Source: Nonomuraea jiangxiensis (lineage in GTDB: Bacteria; Actinomycetota; Actinomycetes; Streptosporangiales; Streptosporangiaceae). From it: DNA of 64,000 nt. Below are positions 41,183 through 50,094 of this stretch, one piece after another; positions within the stretch are counted from its first letter, which is position 1, and each line of letters starts with the position of its first letter. The DNA is taken from NCBI RefSeq assembly GCF_900099965.1, contig NZ_FNDJ01000011.1:1-64000 (forward strand). Direction: 5' to 3'. The position numbers and the translations under genes are program-made. The notes beneath the pieces are model-generated. The model saw nothing but the letters and a program-made list of their open reading frames with translations, searched no databases and was not told the origin of the DNA.

Positions 41183-41215
41183 GGCCGCCGTCCGGACCTG
41201 CCCCGGACGGCGGCC
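41183..41215. terminator. GC-rich hairpin between convergent operons
   Basis: GGCCGCCGTCCGG (41183-41195) and its exact complement (41203-41215) form a 13-bp perfect stem with a seven-base loop, placed midway between the convergent stop codons at 41134 and 41246. There is no U-tract, as is common for actinobacterial terminators. Confidence 0.75.
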
Positions 41216-41245
41216 TCCCGGCCTGCTCCCAGGTGGCTCCGGACG

Positions 41246-43015
41246 TCAGTTGCCCTGTTTCCAGGTGGCGACGAGCTTGTCGTAGTCCAGGGTCTCCGGC
41301 TTGCCCCGCTCGTCGGCCAGCTTCGGCGCGGGCGCGCCCGGCTGGTCGTACCAGTACTGGGCGGGACGCTCCGGGTTCAGCTTCGGCGCGCAGGAGCCGC
41401 CGTAGCCGCGCCGCTCCAGCCGGGACAGGATGTCGTCCTGCTGCTTGGCCAGGTTGTCCATCGACTGCTGGGGCGTCGTCTCACCGGTCACCGCGGTGGC
41501 CACGTTCTGCCACCAGAGCTGGGCGAGCCTCGGGTAGTCGGGCACGTTCGTGCCGGTCGGCGTCCACTGGACGCGGGCCGGCGAGCCGTAGAACTCGATG
41601 AGGCCGCCGTACTTCTTCGCGTTGTCGGCGAAGTAGTCGCTCCTGATGTCCGAGTCGCGGATGAACGTCAACCCCACGATCGACTTCTTCAGCGACACCG
41701 TCTTCGACGTGACGAACTGCGCGTACAGCCAGGCGGCCGCCCTGCGGTCCTGCGGGGTGTTCTTCAGCAGCGTCCAGGAGCCGGCGTCCTGGTAGCCCAG
41801 CTTGTTGCCCTCCTTCCAGTACGCCCCGTGCGGGCTGGGCGCGATCCGCCACTTGGGCGTGCCGTCGCTGTTGACGACCGGCAGCCCCGGCTTGGTCATG
41901 TCGGCCGTGAACGAGGTGTACCAGAAGACCTGCTGGGCGATGTTGCCCTGCGCGGGCACCGGGCCGGCCTCGCTGAAGTTCATGCCCGCGGCCTCCCGGG
42001 GGGCGTACTTCTTCAGCCAGTCGACGTACTTGGTGAGCGCGTAGACCGAGGCCGGGCCGTTCACGTCGCCGCCCCGGGTGACCGACGAGCCGACCGGGCG
42101 GCAGTTGTCCACCCGGATGCCCCACTCGTCCACCGGCAGGCCGTTGGGGATGCCCGGGTCGCCGTTGCCCGCCATGGACAGCCAGGCGTCGGTGAAGCGC
42201 CAGCCCAGCGAGGGGTCCTTGCGGCCGTAGTCCATGTGGCCGTAGACCTTCTTGCCGTCGATGGTGCCGTTGCCGTTGACCTTGCTGGTGAAGAAGTCGG
42301 CGATGTCCTCGTAGGCCGCCCAGTTGACCGGGACGCCCAGGTCGTACCCGTAGGCGTCCTTGAACTGGCGCTTGATGTCCGGGTCGGTGAACCAGTCGTA
42401 GCGGAACCAGTAGAGGTTGGCGAACTGCTGGTCGGGCAGCTGGTAGATCTTCTTGTCCGGGCCGGTGGTGAAGCTGATGCCGATGAAGTCGTTCAGGTCC
42501 AGCGTGGGCGAGGTGACGTTCTTGCCCTCGCCGGCCATGTAGTCGGACAGCGGCACCACGTAGTCGCCGCGCGAGTGGGTGCCGATGAGGTCGGAGTCGT
42601 TGACGTAGGCGTCGTAGATGTTCTGGTCGCCCTGGATCTGGGTCTGGAGCTTCTCGACGACGTCACCCTCCTGGATCAGGTCATGCTTGATCCTGATCCC
42701 GGTGATCTCGGTGAACGCCTTGGCGAGCTGTCGCGACTCGTACTCGTGGGTGGTGATCGTCTCGGAGACCACGTTGATCTGCATGCCCCGGTAGGGTGCG
42801 GCGGCCTTGATGAACCAGTCCATCTCCGCGAGTTGCTGGTCCCTGGACAGGGTGCTCGGCGTGAACTCCTCCGACACCCATCGTTGTGCCGCGGCCTTGC
42901 CGTCGGCCTCCCTGAAGTCGCTCGCGGGTCGCTCGGCGCCCTGCGAGCAGCCGGCCGCCACCAGGACGAGCGCGGCCAGAGCGACGGTCGCGGACCTGCC
43001 TGCCCGATGCCTCAT
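41246..43015 (-). CDS. glpV: Glycerol ABC importer substrate-binding protein (GlpV type)
   Basis: This 589-residue binding lipoprotein has a signal MRHRAGRSATVALAALVLVA with lipobox VAAGC. It is far longer than usual sugar-binding proteins, as is GlpV. Recognisable parts are AQRWVSEEFTPSTLS, ETITTHEYESRQLAKAFTEI, QGDQNIYDAYVNDSDLIGTH, QLPDQQFANLYWFRYDWF, DYGRKDPSLGWRFTDAWLSM and IAPSPHGAYWKEGNKLGYQD. The operon order (two ATPases, two permeases, DUF2160 protein, binding protein) equals the rhizobial GlpSTPQV glycerol transporter, so glycerol or a related polyol is the probable ligand. GGAGAGGAG lies before the ATG. Confidence 0.85.
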   Translation of the reverse strand: MRHRAGRSATVALAALVLVAAGCSQGAERPASDFREADGKAAAQRWVSEEFTPSTLSRDQQLAEMDWFIKAAAPYRGMQINVVSETITTHEYESRQLAKAFTEITGIRIKHDLIQEGDVVEKLQTQIQGDQNIYDAYVNDSDLIGTHSRGDYVVPLSDYMAGEGKNVTSPTLDLNDFIGISFTTGPDKKIYQLPDQQFANLYWFRYDWFTDPDIKRQFKDAYGYDLGVPVNWAAYEDIADFFTSKVNGNGTIDGKKVYGHMDYGRKDPSLGWRFTDAWLSMAGNGDPGIPNGLPVDEWGIRVDNCRPVGSSVTRGGDVNGPASVYALTKYVDWLKKYAPREAAGMNFSEAGPVPAQGNIAQQVFWYTSFTADMTKPGLPVVNSDGTPKWRIAPSPHGAYWKEGNKLGYQDAGSWTLLKNTPQDRRAAAWLYAQFVTSKTVSLKKSIVGLTFIRDSDIRSDYFADNAKKYGGLIEFYGSPARVQWTPTGTNVPDYPRLAQLWWQNVATAVTGETTPQQSMDNLAKQQDDILSRLERRGYGGSCAPKLNPERPAQYWYDQPGAPAPKLADERGKPETLDYDKLVATWKQGN

Positions 43016-43032
43016 CGTTGGCTCCTCTCCCG

Positions 43033-43308
43033 TTAACCCCATATCCCGATCACGACCGCCACCAGCAGCGCGCAGCCGAGCGCGAGCCACATGGACAGGT
43101 CGCTGACAGCGATCCAGCCGGCCAGCACGACGGCGGCACTGATCAGGCCGATGTAGAGGCGGTCGCCCCGATCGGTCTCGATGCGCAGGAAACCCCGCCG
43201 GGCCACGGGCGGGGACAGGCGTGCCCAGACCGCCATGACGACCAGCAGCAGGGCCAGCCCGGCGAACACCAGGGCCGTGGGGACGGTCCAGACCATCCAG
43301 TCGGGCAT
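43033..43308 (-). CDS. DUF2160 small membrane protein of the glycerol importer operon
   Basis: The 91-residue protein starts MPDWMVWTVPTALVFAG. It has three hydrophobic spans (TALVFAGLALLLVVMAVWA, RLYIGLISAAVVLAGWIAVSDL and SMWLALGCALLVAVVIGIW) and the conserved core RRGFLRIETDRGDRLYIGL. DUF2160 proteins are found almost only between the permease and binding-protein genes of Glp-type importers. Their role is unknown. The start is two bases after the GlpQ-type stop. Confidence 0.85.
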   Translation of the reverse strand: MPDWMVWTVPTALVFAGLALLLVVMAVWARLSPPVARRGFLRIETDRGDRLYIGLISAAVVLAGWIAVSDLSMWLALGCALLVAVVIGIWG

Positions 43309-43310
43309 GA

Positions 43311-44135
43311 CTAGACCCTCCCCAAGGAGAAGCCCTTGGCGATGTAGTTGCGGACGAACCAGATCACGATCGCGCCGGGGACGATGGTGAGGACGCCGGC
43401 CGCCGCCAGCAGCCCCCAGTCCACGCCCGCGGCGCTCACCGTCCGCGTCATCGTCGCGGCGATGGGTTTGGCGTTCACCGACGTGATCGTCCGGGCGATC
43501 AGCAGCTCGACCCAGCTGAACATGAAGCAGAAGAACGCCGTCACGCCGATCGCGGAGCGGATCATCGGCAGGAAGATCTTGATGAAGAAGCGCGGCAGGG
43601 AATAGCCGTCTATCGCCGCGGTCTCGTCTATTTCCCGGGGGATCCCGGACATGAAACCTTCGAGGATCCACACCGCGAGCGGCACGTTGAAGAGCATGTG
43701 CGCGATGGCCACGCCGAGGTGGGTGTCGAAAAGGCCGACGCTCTGGTAGATCTGGAAGAACGGCAGCAGGAACACCGCGGGTGGCGCCATCCGGTTGGTC
43801 AGCAGCCAGAAGAACAAATGCTTGTCCCCGGCGAACCGGAAACGCGAGAAGGCATAGGCCGCGGGCAGCGCCACGACGAGCGACATCACGGCGTTCAGCG
43901 AGGTGTAGATGATGGAGTTCAGATAACTCGAATACCACGCCGCGTCGGTGAAGAAAGTGACGTAGTTGTCGAACGTCACGCGCTGTGGAATGAGCGAGAA
44001 ACTGCCGAGGATGTCCTCGTTCGGCCGGATCGACATGCCGAACATCCACAGCAGCGGCAGCATGAGCGTGGCCACGTAGAGCCAGAAGACCGTACGCGCC
44101 CACGGGAGGCGTTGCCCGGATCGGGGAAAGGCCAT
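43311..44135 (-). CDS. glpQ: Glycerol ABC importer permease (GlpQ type)
   Basis: The 274-residue MalG-like permease has six spans: TVFWLYVATLMLPLLWMFGMS, PNEDILGSFSLIPQRVTFDNY, SIIYTSLNAVMSLVVALPAAYAFSRF and the EAA loop EIDETAAIDGYSLPRFFIKIFLPM. It ends NYIAKGFSLGRV. It partners the GlpP-type permease whose gene ends five bases upstream. Confidence 0.9.
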   Translation of the reverse strand: MAFPRSGQRLPWARTVFWLYVATLMLPLLWMFGMSIRPNEDILGSFSLIPQRVTFDNYVTFFTDAAWYSSYLNSIIYTSLNAVMSLVVALPAAYAFSRFRFAGDKHLFFWLLTNRMAPPAVFLLPFFQIYQSVGLFDTHLGVAIAHMLFNVPLAVWILEGFMSGIPREIDETAAIDGYSLPRFFIKIFLPMIRSAIGVTAFFCFMFSWVELLIARTITSVNAKPIAATMTRTVSAAGVDWGLLAAAGVLTIVPGAIVIWFVRNYIAKGFSLGRV

Positions 44136-44139
44136 CGCG

Positions 44140-45099
44140 TCACCTCCCCGACCTGGTGAGCACGGTGAAGAACACGTAGCAGAGGATCTGTACGAACAGG
44201 AAGTAGAGCAGCGAGAACGCGCCCGCGGGCCCCAGGTCGAACTGGCCGACCGCGATCTTCGACAGCAGGATGCTGAGGAACGAGGTCGCGTTGCCGGGCC
44301 CGCCGCCCGTCACCACGAACGGCTCCGTATAGATCATGAAGCTGTCCATGAACCGGAGCAGGATCGCGATCGTCAGCACCCCGCGCAGCCTGGGCAGCTG
44401 GATGTGCCGGAACGTGGCCCATGCCGAGGCGCCGTCGATCTGCGCGGCCTGGAAGTAGGGCCCCGGGATCGAGCGCAGCCCCGCGTACGCCAGCAGCGCC
44501 ACCAGCGGCGTCCAGTGCCACACGTCCATGACCAGGACCGTGATCCAGGCGTCGGTCGAGTCGAGGGTGTAGTTGAAGTTGATCCCCAGCACGTTGTTGA
44601 TCGTCCAGCCGCCCAGACCGATGTCGCCGCGGGCGAAGATCTGCCAGATCGTGCCCACCACGTTCCACGGGATGAGCAGCGGCAACGCGACCAGCACCAG
44701 CGCCACCGACATCCACACGCCGCGGCGCGGCATCACCACGGCCAGCGCCACCCCGAGCGGGATCTCCAGCAGCAGCACCTGCGCCGAGAACAGCAGCGTA
44801 CGCACGAACGCCGCGCGCACCTCCGGGTCACGGGTGACCGACCGGAACCACTCCAGCCCGACGAAGATCCGGTCGCTCGGGCTGAAGACGTCCTGCACGG
44901 AGAAGTTGACCACGGTCATCAGCGGGATCACCGCCGTGAACGCCACCGACACGACCACCGGTAGCACCAGCCACCAGGCCCGGTTGTTCCTCGGCTTGGG
45001 GTCGGCCCGCGTCTCCGCCGCGCCGGACCCGCCGGCCGGCGTTGCCGGGACGACCTCGCCGCCCACCTGACTGCCCGCGACAGTGGTCTGCTCGCTCAC
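44140..45099 (-). CDS. glpP: Glycerol ABC importer permease (GlpP type)
   Basis: The 319-residue MalF-like permease has a polar N-terminus of about 35 residues, then WWLVLPVVVSVAFTAVIPLM, NFSVQDVF, a series of spans, and the EAA loop YFQAAQIDGASAWATFRHIQLPRL. FVVTGGGPGNATSFLS is a typical MalF-family motif. GTG 45099 overlaps the upstream ATPase stop by four bases (GTGA). Confidence 0.9.
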   Translation of the reverse strand: MSEQTTVAGSQVGGEVVPATPAGGSGAAETRADPKPRNNRAWWLVLPVVVSVAFTAVIPLMTVVNFSVQDVFSPSDRIFVGLEWFRSVTRDPEVRAAFVRTLLFSAQVLLLEIPLGVALAVVMPRRGVWMSVALVLVALPLLIPWNVVGTIWQIFARGDIGLGGWTINNVLGINFNYTLDSTDAWITVLVMDVWHWTPLVALLAYAGLRSIPGPYFQAAQIDGASAWATFRHIQLPRLRGVLTIAILLRFMDSFMIYTEPFVVTGGGPGNATSFLSILLSKIAVGQFDLGPAGAFSLLYFLFVQILCYVFFTVLTRSGR

Positions 45100-46202
45100 G
45101 CCTGGTCCCTTCCGTTCAGGGGCGCGAGCGACCCGCACCGGACCTCGTCACGGAACAGGAACGTGCGCTCCTCCGGGAAGTGCAGGAACTCGACCGTGTC
45201 CGGTCGGCAGGCGGAGCCGGCGGCGGTCCTGGCGATCACCGGGTGCCCGTTCACCCGGGTGTGCACCAGGTCGTACGCGCCCATGCGGTCGATTCCGGTC
45301 ACCCGGGCGGCCACGCCGGGGGAGGTGCGCGCGCCGGTGACGCGGACGAACTCCGGCCGTACCCCGATCCGCACCGGCCCCGGCGGCAGGCCGTCTCCCG
45401 ACTGCCCCGCCGCGGTACCGACGTCGGCCTGGCCGACGCATACGACCCCGCCGACGATCTCGGCGGGCAGCATGTTCATGCCCGGAGAGCCGATGAAGTG
45501 CCCGACGAACTCGTGGGCCGGCGACAGGAACAACTCGGCCGGCTCGCCCGCCTGCACCATCTCCCCCTCGTTGAGCACCACCACCTCGTCGGCGAACGTC
45601 AGCGCCTCCGTCTGGTCGTGCGTGACGTAGATCAGCGTGTGCCCGGTGTCGCGGTGGATCTCCTTGAGCTTGCTGCGCAGCGTCCACTTCAGCGCCGGGT
45701 CCACCACGGTGAGCGGCTCGTCCAGCAGCACCGCCGCGACCTGGGAGCGCACCAGGCCGCGGCCCAGGCTGACGATCTGCTGCCGGCCCGGGTCCAGCCG
45801 GCGTGACCTGCGGCGCAGGAGGTCGTCGAGGCCGAGGAGCCGGGAGACCTGACGGACCCGCTGGTCCACCTCATTTTTGGGATATTTCCGGTTTCGGAGG
45901 GGGAAGGCCAGGTTGTCGTACACCGACATTTCCTCGTACAGGACCGGGAACTGGAAGACCTGCGCGATGTTGCGGCCGGCCGTGGGCACGCCGGTCACCT
46001 CGCGGTCGTCGAACCAGATCCGGCCCACGGTGGGGGTCAGCAGTCCCGAGATGATGTTCAGCAACGTCGTCTTGCCGCAGCCGCTCGGCCCGAGCAGCGC
46101 GTACGCCCTGGCGCTGCGCCAGGTCCAGGTCATCGGCTTGAGCGCCCAGGTCGCGCCCCCGTCGTAGCTGTGGCCCACGCCCTCCAGCCGGATGTCAGCC
46201 AT
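45096..46202 (-). CDS. glpT: Glycerol ABC importer ATPase (GlpT type) with degenerate signature
   Basis: The 368-residue ATPase has Walker A LLGPSGCGKTTLLNI, Q-loop VFQFPVLYEEMSV, Walker B AVLLDEPLTVVDP and H-loop YVTHDQTEALTFADE, plus a C-terminal TOBE-like domain (RIGVRPEFVRVTG). The ABC signature is LDPGRQQIVSLGRGL in place of LSGGQ. This agrees with the Glp importer, where one of the two different ATPases has a weak signature and the pair acts as an asymmetric dimer. It overlaps the GlpS-type gene by eight bases. Confidence 0.9.
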   Translation of the reverse strand: MADIRLEGVGHSYDGGATWALKPMTWTWRSARAYALLGPSGCGKTTLLNIISGLLTPTVGRIWFDDREVTGVPTAGRNIAQVFQFPVLYEEMSVYDNLAFPLRNRKYPKNEVDQRVRQVSRLLGLDDLLRRRSRRLDPGRQQIVSLGRGLVRSQVAAVLLDEPLTVVDPALKWTLRSKLKEIHRDTGHTLIYVTHDQTEALTFADEVVVLNEGEMVQAGEPAELFLSPAHEFVGHFIGSPGMNMLPAEIVGGVVCVGQADVGTAAGQSGDGLPPGPVRIGVRPEFVRVTGARTSPGVAARVTGIDRMGAYDLVHTRVNGHPVIARTAAGSACRPDTVEFLHFPEERTFLFRDEVRCGSLAPLNGRDQA

Positions 46203-47286
46203 GGAGGTCCACCTCCGCGGCGCCGGTGGCGAGCAGGCGTTCTCCGGTCGCGTCGAAGACGAAGACGTGGGCCGGGTCGACGTACACGACCGTGGACTCG
46301 CCCGGCGTGAAGAGCTGGGTGCCCGGCAGGTGGGCGACCAGGTGGCGGCGTCCCGGCAGCAGCAGGTGCAGGAACGTCGCGCTGCCGGTCACCTCGGCGA
46401 GCCTGATCTCGGCGGGCAGCGCCAGCGCGCCGGGGCTTTCGCGGGTGATGCTCACCTGGTGGGGGCGTACGGCGAGGATGAGATCGGTGCCGTCGACGTG
46501 CGCCCGGGGCGCGGGGAAGGACATGCCCAGGCACTCGATCCGGCCGTCGCGGACCACGCCCGGCAGCAGGTTGAGCGGCGGGTCGCTGAGCGTGGCGGCC
46601 ACGGCCAGCGTGGGCGGGTGGGCGTACATGTCCGCCACCTCGCCCACGTGCCGCACCCGGCCCTCGCCCAGCACCACGGTCGGCGCGGCGAACGACAACG
46701 CCTCGTTCGGGTCGGCCGTGGAGTAGAGGACCACGCTCCTGGACTGGGCGAACATGGCCTTCAGGTCCGCCCGCAACTGCTCACGGAGCTTGAAGTCCAG
46801 ATTGGCCAGCGGCTCATCGAGCAGCAGCAGGTCCACGGGACGGGCCAGCGCGCGGGCGATGGCGGTGCGCTGCTGCTGGCCGCCCGACAGCTCGGCGGGC
46901 CGGCGCCCGAGCAGGTCCGCGATGCCCATGAGCTCGGCCACCTCGCGGACCCGGCGGTCGATCCCCTCGCGGTCGAACCTGCGGTCCAGGCGGAGCGGGG
47001 AGGCGATGTTCTCGTGGACCGTCAGCGACGGATAATTGATGAATTGCTGATAGACGAAGGCGACCGATCTTTTCCGCACCGAAATTCCGGTGACGTCTTT
47101 TCCGTCCACCAGCACCCGGCCGGAGTCGGGTGGCGACAATCCGGCCGCGACGCGCATCAGAGTCGTCTTTCCCGCGGTCATGGGGCCGACGAGGGTGGTC
47201 ATTCCATTCGGTAATTCCAGGCGAATGTCGTCGAGCCAGGTCTCCCCGCGCTGCCGTACGGAGACGCCATCGAGAATCAGCGTCAC
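46195..47286 (-). CDS. glpS: Glycerol ABC importer ATPase (GlpS type)
   Basis: The protein has about 363 residues. Walker A is the variant LVGPMTAGKTTLMRV (GPxxAGKT rather than GxxGxGKT). The Q-loop is VYQQFINYPSLTVHEN, the signature is the canonical LSGGQQQRTAIARAL and Walker B is LLLLDEPLANLDF. The switch position has STADPNEAL where His is usual, so this subunit lacks the H-loop His. A C-terminal TOBE region follows (AVRPHQVSITRE). It complements the GlpT-type subunit, which has the His but a poor signature. GTG 47286 has AGAGGA about eight bases upstream. It is the first gene of the operon. Confidence 0.9.
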   Translation of the reverse strand: MTLILDGVSVRQRGETWLDDIRLELPNGMTTLVGPMTAGKTTLMRVAAGLSPPDSGRVLVDGKDVTGISVRKRSVAFVYQQFINYPSLTVHENIASPLRLDRRFDREGIDRRVREVAELMGIADLLGRRPAELSGGQQQRTAIARALARPVDLLLLDEPLANLDFKLREQLRADLKAMFAQSRSVVLYSTADPNEALSFAAPTVVLGEGRVRHVGEVADMYAHPPTLAVAATLSDPPLNLLPGVVRDGRIECLGMSFPAPRAHVDGTDLILAVRPHQVSITRESPGALALPAEIRLAEVTGSATFLHLLLPGRRHLVAHLPGTQLFTPGESTVVYVDPAHVFVFDATGERLLATGAAEVDLHG

Positions 47287-47525
47287 TGTGGCGGTCCTCT
47301 CTGCTTCCCTCCATCTAACATGATCCGCAACTGCGTGCAAAGAGGGCATGTGGTGTGCCAGTGAGCAATGTGACTGCTGATTTCCCGGCCGGGCGTTCCG
47401 GGGGCGTCGGTGAACGGATTCACCTATCGCCGCGCCGATTTATCGCCTGGTCAAGGTGAACGGCGGCTGAACTGCCGGGACGCGACCGAAAAAGGACCGT
47501 TTCCCGGCATTCCAGTCGGGCGTGA

Positions 47526-49085
47526 TCAGCGCCCGTCGGGCGGCACCGGCACGCCGGGACACGTCCCGGTGAGCCGCCCGGTCTCGAAGTAGTCGACCAC
47601 CTTGGCGGCGCAGTCCGGCACCCGGAGCGCGGAGCCGTGCATGTCGTCGTCGATGGTCACCACGTGCCCGCCGACGGCCGCCCGCGTCTCCACCGTCCAC
47701 TCGTACGGGGACGGGCTCTCGTGCAGGTGCCCCGACAGCACCAGCGAGCCGCCGCCATGGCGCAGCCGCGTCGTCCGCACGGGCAGCGGCCATCCCGCGC
47801 ACAGGGGGATGGGCGGAGTGGCCGCGCCGGTCACCGGGTGGCGCTCCAGCCGCTCGCGGTAGGCGTTCCAGGCAGACTCGAACGTGCGGGGCCCGGAATC
47901 CTCGTTGCAGAAGAACGCGAGGTTCGCCGTGGGGTTGTTCCGCTCGGGCGCGTCGGCGGGCGGGGGCGGCGGGGCCTCGCCGAAGATCCGGCGGACCGTG
48001 GGCGGCGCCGTGGGGCCCGGCGCGTCCCCCAGCTCCTTCAGCTCCTTCAGCACCTGGGCCACCTCCGGCCAGGCCGCGCTGGGCTGGCTCGCGGCCTGGG
48101 CGATCAGCATCCCGTCCACGGTCAGGCCGATGTCGGTGAACGTCAGGGGGCGGGCCTCGAACTCCTCCCGCATCCTGGTCAGCGTCGCCACCACCTCCTC
48201 CTTGGTCGCGCCGAGCCCGTACGTACGGTTCCCCGCCGCGATCCAGGCGGCCATGCGCTCGAAGTCCCGGGCGGTGGCCGTCGCGCGTACCTCGGTGAAG
48301 ACGTCCATCCTGGGCACCGGTGGCGCGACACTGTCCAGCCACATGCGTCGGACGCCGCCGGGGAACAGGCTCCGGTAGACCACACCCAGCCACGTCCCCC
48401 AGGAGACGCCGAGGAAGCCGATCCGCGGCTCTCCCAGCGCCGAGCGGATCCGGTCCAGGTCGCGAGCCACGTTCGCGGTCGTGAGCTGCCCCAGGAACGC
48501 GGGATCCGAGTTGCCGCACGCCCGGTTGGCCCGGACGACGTCGGCGTGGATCAGCCTGGCCCGCTCCTCGGTGACGGGCCCGGAGGGCGGGCGCGGCCCC
48601 ACGCCGCCCGGGCACGCGGCCTTCGTGCTGTAGCCGACGCCGCGCGGGTCGAAGCCGATCAGATCGTGGCGCTCGTTCAGGGCGACGCCGCTCATGACCA
48701 GGTCGATCGGCATCAGGTAGCCGCTGCTGCCCGGCCCACCGGGGTTGACCGCGAGGCTGCCGAGGCGGCTGCCGGTGGCCTTGAGCCTGGTCAGGGCGAT
48801 GGTGATCTGCTTGCCGCGCGGGTCCCGGTAGTTCTGGGGGACATCGAGCGTGCCGCACTCTGTCCGGCCCAGCAGGGCCCTGAACGCGGCGAAGTCCTCG
48901 CTCCGCAGGCCACGCGAGCGCAGCACGTCGTCGGAGTAGGCGGGGCAGGGCTGCCACGTGACGGTGGGCCGCGAGGCTTTTGCGGGGAATGGCGCTTGCA
49001 CTGGGGCTTGCCCGGCGGCTGGGGCTTGTGCGGGGGTGAGGGTGCCGAGCGTCAGGGCGCTCGCCAGCAGCGTCTGTAAGATCAT
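47526..49085 (-). CDS. Secreted TAP-like alpha/beta-hydrolase (tripeptidyl aminopeptidase family)
   Basis: The 519-residue protein has a signal peptide (MILQTLLASALTLGTLTPAQA) and the S33-family layout: CGTLDVPQNYRDP, AVNPGGPGSSGYL (oxyanion region), HDLIGFDPRGVGYS, the nucleophile elbow GVSWGTWLGVVYRSLFP and the C-terminal TAP_C domain (SLVLSGHLHESPSPYEW and the catalytic His near DDDMHGSAL). It likely cleaves peptides outside the cell, as Streptomyces SlpD/SlpE/Tap do. Upstream in-frame starts exist, but the signal peptide favours ATG 49085. The 240-bp gap to the glycerol operon holds only promoter DNA that I can recognise. Confidence 0.9.
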   Translation of the reverse strand: MILQTLLASALTLGTLTPAQAPAAGQAPVQAPFPAKASRPTVTWQPCPAYSDDVLRSRGLRSEDFAAFRALLGRTECGTLDVPQNYRDPRGKQITIALTRLKATGSRLGSLAVNPGGPGSSGYLMPIDLVMSGVALNERHDLIGFDPRGVGYSTKAACPGGVGPRPPSGPVTEERARLIHADVVRANRACGNSDPAFLGQLTTANVARDLDRIRSALGEPRIGFLGVSWGTWLGVVYRSLFPGGVRRMWLDSVAPPVPRMDVFTEVRATATARDFERMAAWIAAGNRTYGLGATKEEVVATLTRMREEFEARPLTFTDIGLTVDGMLIAQAASQPSAAWPEVAQVLKELKELGDAPGPTAPPTVRRIFGEAPPPPPADAPERNNPTANLAFFCNEDSGPRTFESAWNAYRERLERHPVTGAATPPIPLCAGWPLPVRTTRLRHGGGSLVLSGHLHESPSPYEWTVETRAAVGGHVVTIDDDMHGSALRVPDCAAKVVDYFETGRLTGTCPGVPVPPDGR

Positions 49086-49173
49086 GCCTTCAGGCTGGCC
49101 GCGTACCCACCCCGCCCACATCCCCCCGCGAGCGGGCCGCACCACCCCCCTTCGGGGGAGGACGGCGCACCCG

Positions 49174-49965
49174 TCAGGGCAGGATGGAGTCCACGTAACC
49201 GCCGTCCACCCGCAGCGCGCCGCCCGTCGTCGCGGAGGCCAGCGGCGAGCTGAGGTAGACGACCATGTTGGCGATCTCCTCGGGCTCGATCAGGCGCTGG
49301 ATCAGCGAGAGCGGCCGGTGCTCGCGCATGAACGCCCGTTGCGCCTCCTCCCAGGGCAACTGCTTGTCGACGAGCTGGTAGACGAACTCCTCGATGCCTG
49401 CCGTGTGCGTCGCCCCCGCGAGCACCGAGTTGACCGTCACCCCGCCCCCGGCCGCCGCCTTGGCGAACCCCCTGGAGACGGCCAGCAGCGCCGTCTTCGT
49501 CATGCCGTAGTGGATCATCTCGGCCGGGATGGCGACGGAGGAGTCGCTGGCGATGTAAAGGATCCGGCCCCAGTCCTGATCGATCATGCCGGGCAGGTAG
49601 GCGCGGGTGAGGCGGACCGCGCTGAGCACGTTGGTCTCGAAGTAACGTCGCCACTCGGCGTCGTCGATCTCCAGCGCCGGCCGGGCCTCGTAGAGCCCCA
49701 GGTTGTTGACGAGGATGTCCAGGTGCGGCAGCGCCTGCGTCACCTGCGCCAACCCCTCGTCGGTGGTGACGTCGCCGGGCGCCGCGAGCAGTGCCCCCTC
49801 CGTTCCGGTGCCCATTTTCTCCATGGCCGCGGTCACGGAGCCCACGCTGCGGCCGTTGATCCCCACACTCGCCCCGGCCTGGGCCAGCCCGGTGGCGATG
49901 GCCGCCCCGATCCCCTGGGTCGAGGCGGTGACCAGGGCGGTCTTGCCGCTGAGGTCGATGCGCAC
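49174..49965 (-). CDS. Short-chain dehydrogenase/reductase
   Basis: The 263-residue classical SDR has the cofactor motif KTALVTASTQGIGAAIATGL, ILVNNLGLYEARP (NNxG), the catalytic Ser in RILYIASDSSVAIPAEM, YGMTK (Tyr and Lys) and the C-terminal YLSSPLASATTGGALRVDGG. The substrate is unknown. GTG 49965 is placed nine bases after AGAGGGGG. GTG 49974 is possible but too close to the SD. It probably stands alone. Confidence 0.92.
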   Translation of the reverse strand: MRIDLSGKTALVTASTQGIGAAIATGLAQAGASVGINGRSVGSVTAAMEKMGTGTEGALLAAPGDVTTDEGLAQVTQALPHLDILVNNLGLYEARPALEIDDAEWRRYFETNVLSAVRLTRAYLPGMIDQDWGRILYIASDSSVAIPAEMIHYGMTKTALLAVSRGFAKAAAGGGVTVNSVLAGATHTAGIEEFVYQLVDKQLPWEEAQRAFMREHRPLSLIQRLIEPEEIANMVVYLSSPLASATTGGALRVDGGYVDSILP

Positions 49966-50094
49966 GATGTCCACCCCCCTCTCGCCATTGTCCGTGGTCA
50001 GGCGGTGGCGGATCACGGTGGGGGGTCGATATGGCCGGATCGGCCCGAGATCGCGTTCCGTGCGTAGGCTGGGGATGGCGTGGAAGGGGCGTGG

